A DNA stretch of 64,000 nt from Trinickia terrae (GTDB lineage: Bacteria; Pseudomonadota; Gammaproteobacteria; Burkholderiales; Burkholderiaceae): positions 248,001-312,000 of the forward strand of contig NZ_SWJE01000010.1 of NCBI RefSeq assembly GCF_005144415.1, written 5' to 3'. A program made the translations under genes and the position numbers. Positions 63,157 to 64,000 of this stretch are shown piece after piece (position 1 is the first letter of the stretch; each line of letters starts with the position of its first letter). Below the pieces are notes generated by a model. That model was given only the letters and a program-made list of their open reading frames with translations. It made no database searches and had not been told where the DNA came from.

Positions 63157-64000
63157 ATGTGGCGCTTCATCTTCGCCGGCCTGTGCGCGAGCCTCGTCAG
63201 CATCGGGCTCGCCCGCTTCGCCTATACCCCCCTGCTTCCCGCGCTGATCCAGGCGCACTGGTTCTCCACGGCCGACGCCGTCTACCTGGGCGCCGCCAAC
63301 CTCGCCGGCTACCTCATCGGCGCCGTGGCAGGCCGCCCCATCGCGGACGCCATCTCCAGCACGCGCGCGCTTCGTTCGATGAAGGTCCTGGTCACGCTCG
63401 CGTTCTTCGCCTGCGCGTTCCCCGTATCGGTGGCGTGGTTCTTCGTCTGGCGCCTCGCGTCCGGCATCGCGGGCGGCGCGATCATGGTGCTGGTCGCCGC
63501 GGCCGTGCTGCCGCATGTGCCCGCCGAGCGCAGGGGGCTCGCGAGCGGCGCCCTGTTCCTGGGCCTCGGTCTCGGCATTGCGGGATCGGGCACGCTCGTC
63601 CCCCTGCTGCTGCACGAGGGACTGCGCGGCGCCTGGATCGGACTTGGCGTGCTGTCGGCGCTCCTTACCGCCGCAAGCTGGCTCTGCTGGCCGGCGGCCG
63701 GCCCTTCCGCCGCGGCGCGCAAAACGGGCACGCCCGCCACGACGCTCGCGTGCGAGGCCGGTCACGCCATCAAGCGTCTGTATGTCCAATACGCGCTCAT
63801 GGCGGTCGGGCTGGTTGCCCCGATGGTGTTTCTCGTCGATTTCATCGCGCGAGGCCTTGGCGCCGGAGCCCATGCCGGAGCGTCGTTCTGGATCCTCTAC
63901 GGCATCGGCGCGATTGCCGGGCCGCCGGTTTACGGGATGCTCGCCGACCGCCTCGGCGCACGTCCCGCATTTCGCGCCTTGATGCTCGTCCAGGCGATCG
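63157..64000 (+). CDS. MFS transporter, YbfB/YjiJ type, cut by the right edge
   Basis: The frame from ATG 63157 stays open to the end of the window (281 residues visible). It starts MWRFIFAGLCASLVSIGLARFAYTPLLPAL, which is typical of YbfB/YjiJ-type major facilitator proteins, then AANLAGYLIGAVAGRP and seven or eight membrane helices. A long opposite-strand open frame here is its shadow. Substrate unknown. Confidence 0.85.
   Translation, partial: MWRFIFAGLCASLVSIGLARFAYTPLLPALIQAHWFSTADAVYLGAANLAGYLIGAVAGRPIADAISSTRALRSMKVLVTLAFFACAFPVSVAWFFVWRLASGIAGGAIMVLVAAAVLPHVPAERRGLASGALFLGLGLGIAGSGTLVPLLLHEGLRGAWIGLGVLSALLTAASWLCWPAAGPSAAARKTGTPATTLACEAGHAIKRLYVQYALMAVGLVAPMVFLVDFIARGLGAGAHAGASFWILYGIGAIAGPPVYGMLADRLGARPAFRALMLVQAI

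Noticed and set aside
62977-63873. 298-residue minus-strand frame at the right end
   Set aside because: It is charged and repetitive, opposite a membrane transporter frame that runs off the window with clear MFS features.

Overview
The window looks like a chromosomal segment of a high-GC betaproteobacterium of the Burkholderiaceae (Paraburkholderia, Trinickia or Caballeronia-like). The signs are strong GC bias at third codon positions, two DUF4148 proteins, three AidA/PixA paralogues, an OprB-type porin and many LysR regulators, all common in that group. The genus is an inference from gene content. I recognise no rRNA, tRNA, CRISPR array or intact insertion sequence.

Layout. (1) 1-4.86 kb: the end of a dicarboxyl/fatty acyl-CoA degradation operon (3-hydroxyacyl-CoA dehydrogenase, two acyl-CoA dehydrogenases resembling PimC/PimD, and a class III CoA-transferase). 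(2) 5.0-10.9 kb, minus strand: an orphan type VI secretion (T6SS) cargo island of lower GC. It has a VgrG with a C-terminal transthyretin-like tail, a GH24 lysozyme effector, an LprI-family lysozyme inhibitor as the likely immunity protein, an effector-like remnant, and four small exported proteins. (3) 11-16.1 kb: an AzgA-type purine permease, a DUF4148 protein, a TipA-like MerR regulator with a 19-bp-spacer promoter, and an Nramp metal transporter. (4) 16.4-20.7 kb: SDR, RidA, a patch of gene remnants (pieces of HPPD and an alpha/beta hydrolase), and an AraC regulator divergent from a SnoaL/hydrolase pair. (5) 20.8-23 kb: three AidA/PixA genes with CTG-N10-CAG lux-box-like sites. (6) 23-26 kb: YceH, and a LysR divergent from an AstE/AspA-like deacylase.

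(7) 26-43.4 kb: a large catabolic locus. OprB porin, MFS transporter and SDR lie on the minus strand with a LysR regulator. Divergent from it is a tight 13-gene operon: VOC, SMP-30 lactonase, ABM, HisD-like dehydrogenase, SDR, FAH hydrolase, CrtI-like flavoprotein, epimerase-like SDR, extradiol-type VOC, Rieske ferredoxin, alpha/beta hydrolase, FAD monooxygenase and SDR. Together they suggest uptake, hydroxylation, ring cleavage and hydrolysis of an unknown cyclic compound. (8) 43.5-47 kb: an ECF41 sigma factor with its diagnostic C-terminal motifs, a cupin, a LysR gene behind a textbook ECF41-type promoter, and an NAD(P)-binding epimerase-like protein. A roughly 102-bp leader is duplicated before the cupin and the epimerase. 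(9) 47-48.3 kb: DUF4142 and DUF4148 exported proteins.

(10) 48.5-63 kb: a copper/silver resistance island. CueR with MerR-type promoters facing both ways, several small exported metal-associated proteins, a copA P-type ATPase broken by an internal deletion, an intact cusCBA-F efflux operon, dsbD, a PII-NG-like protein, a HiPIP and a small lipoprotein. With copA broken, export by CusCBA probably carries the resistance. (11) 63.2 kb to the edge: the start of a YbfB/YjiJ-type MFS transporter, cut by the window.
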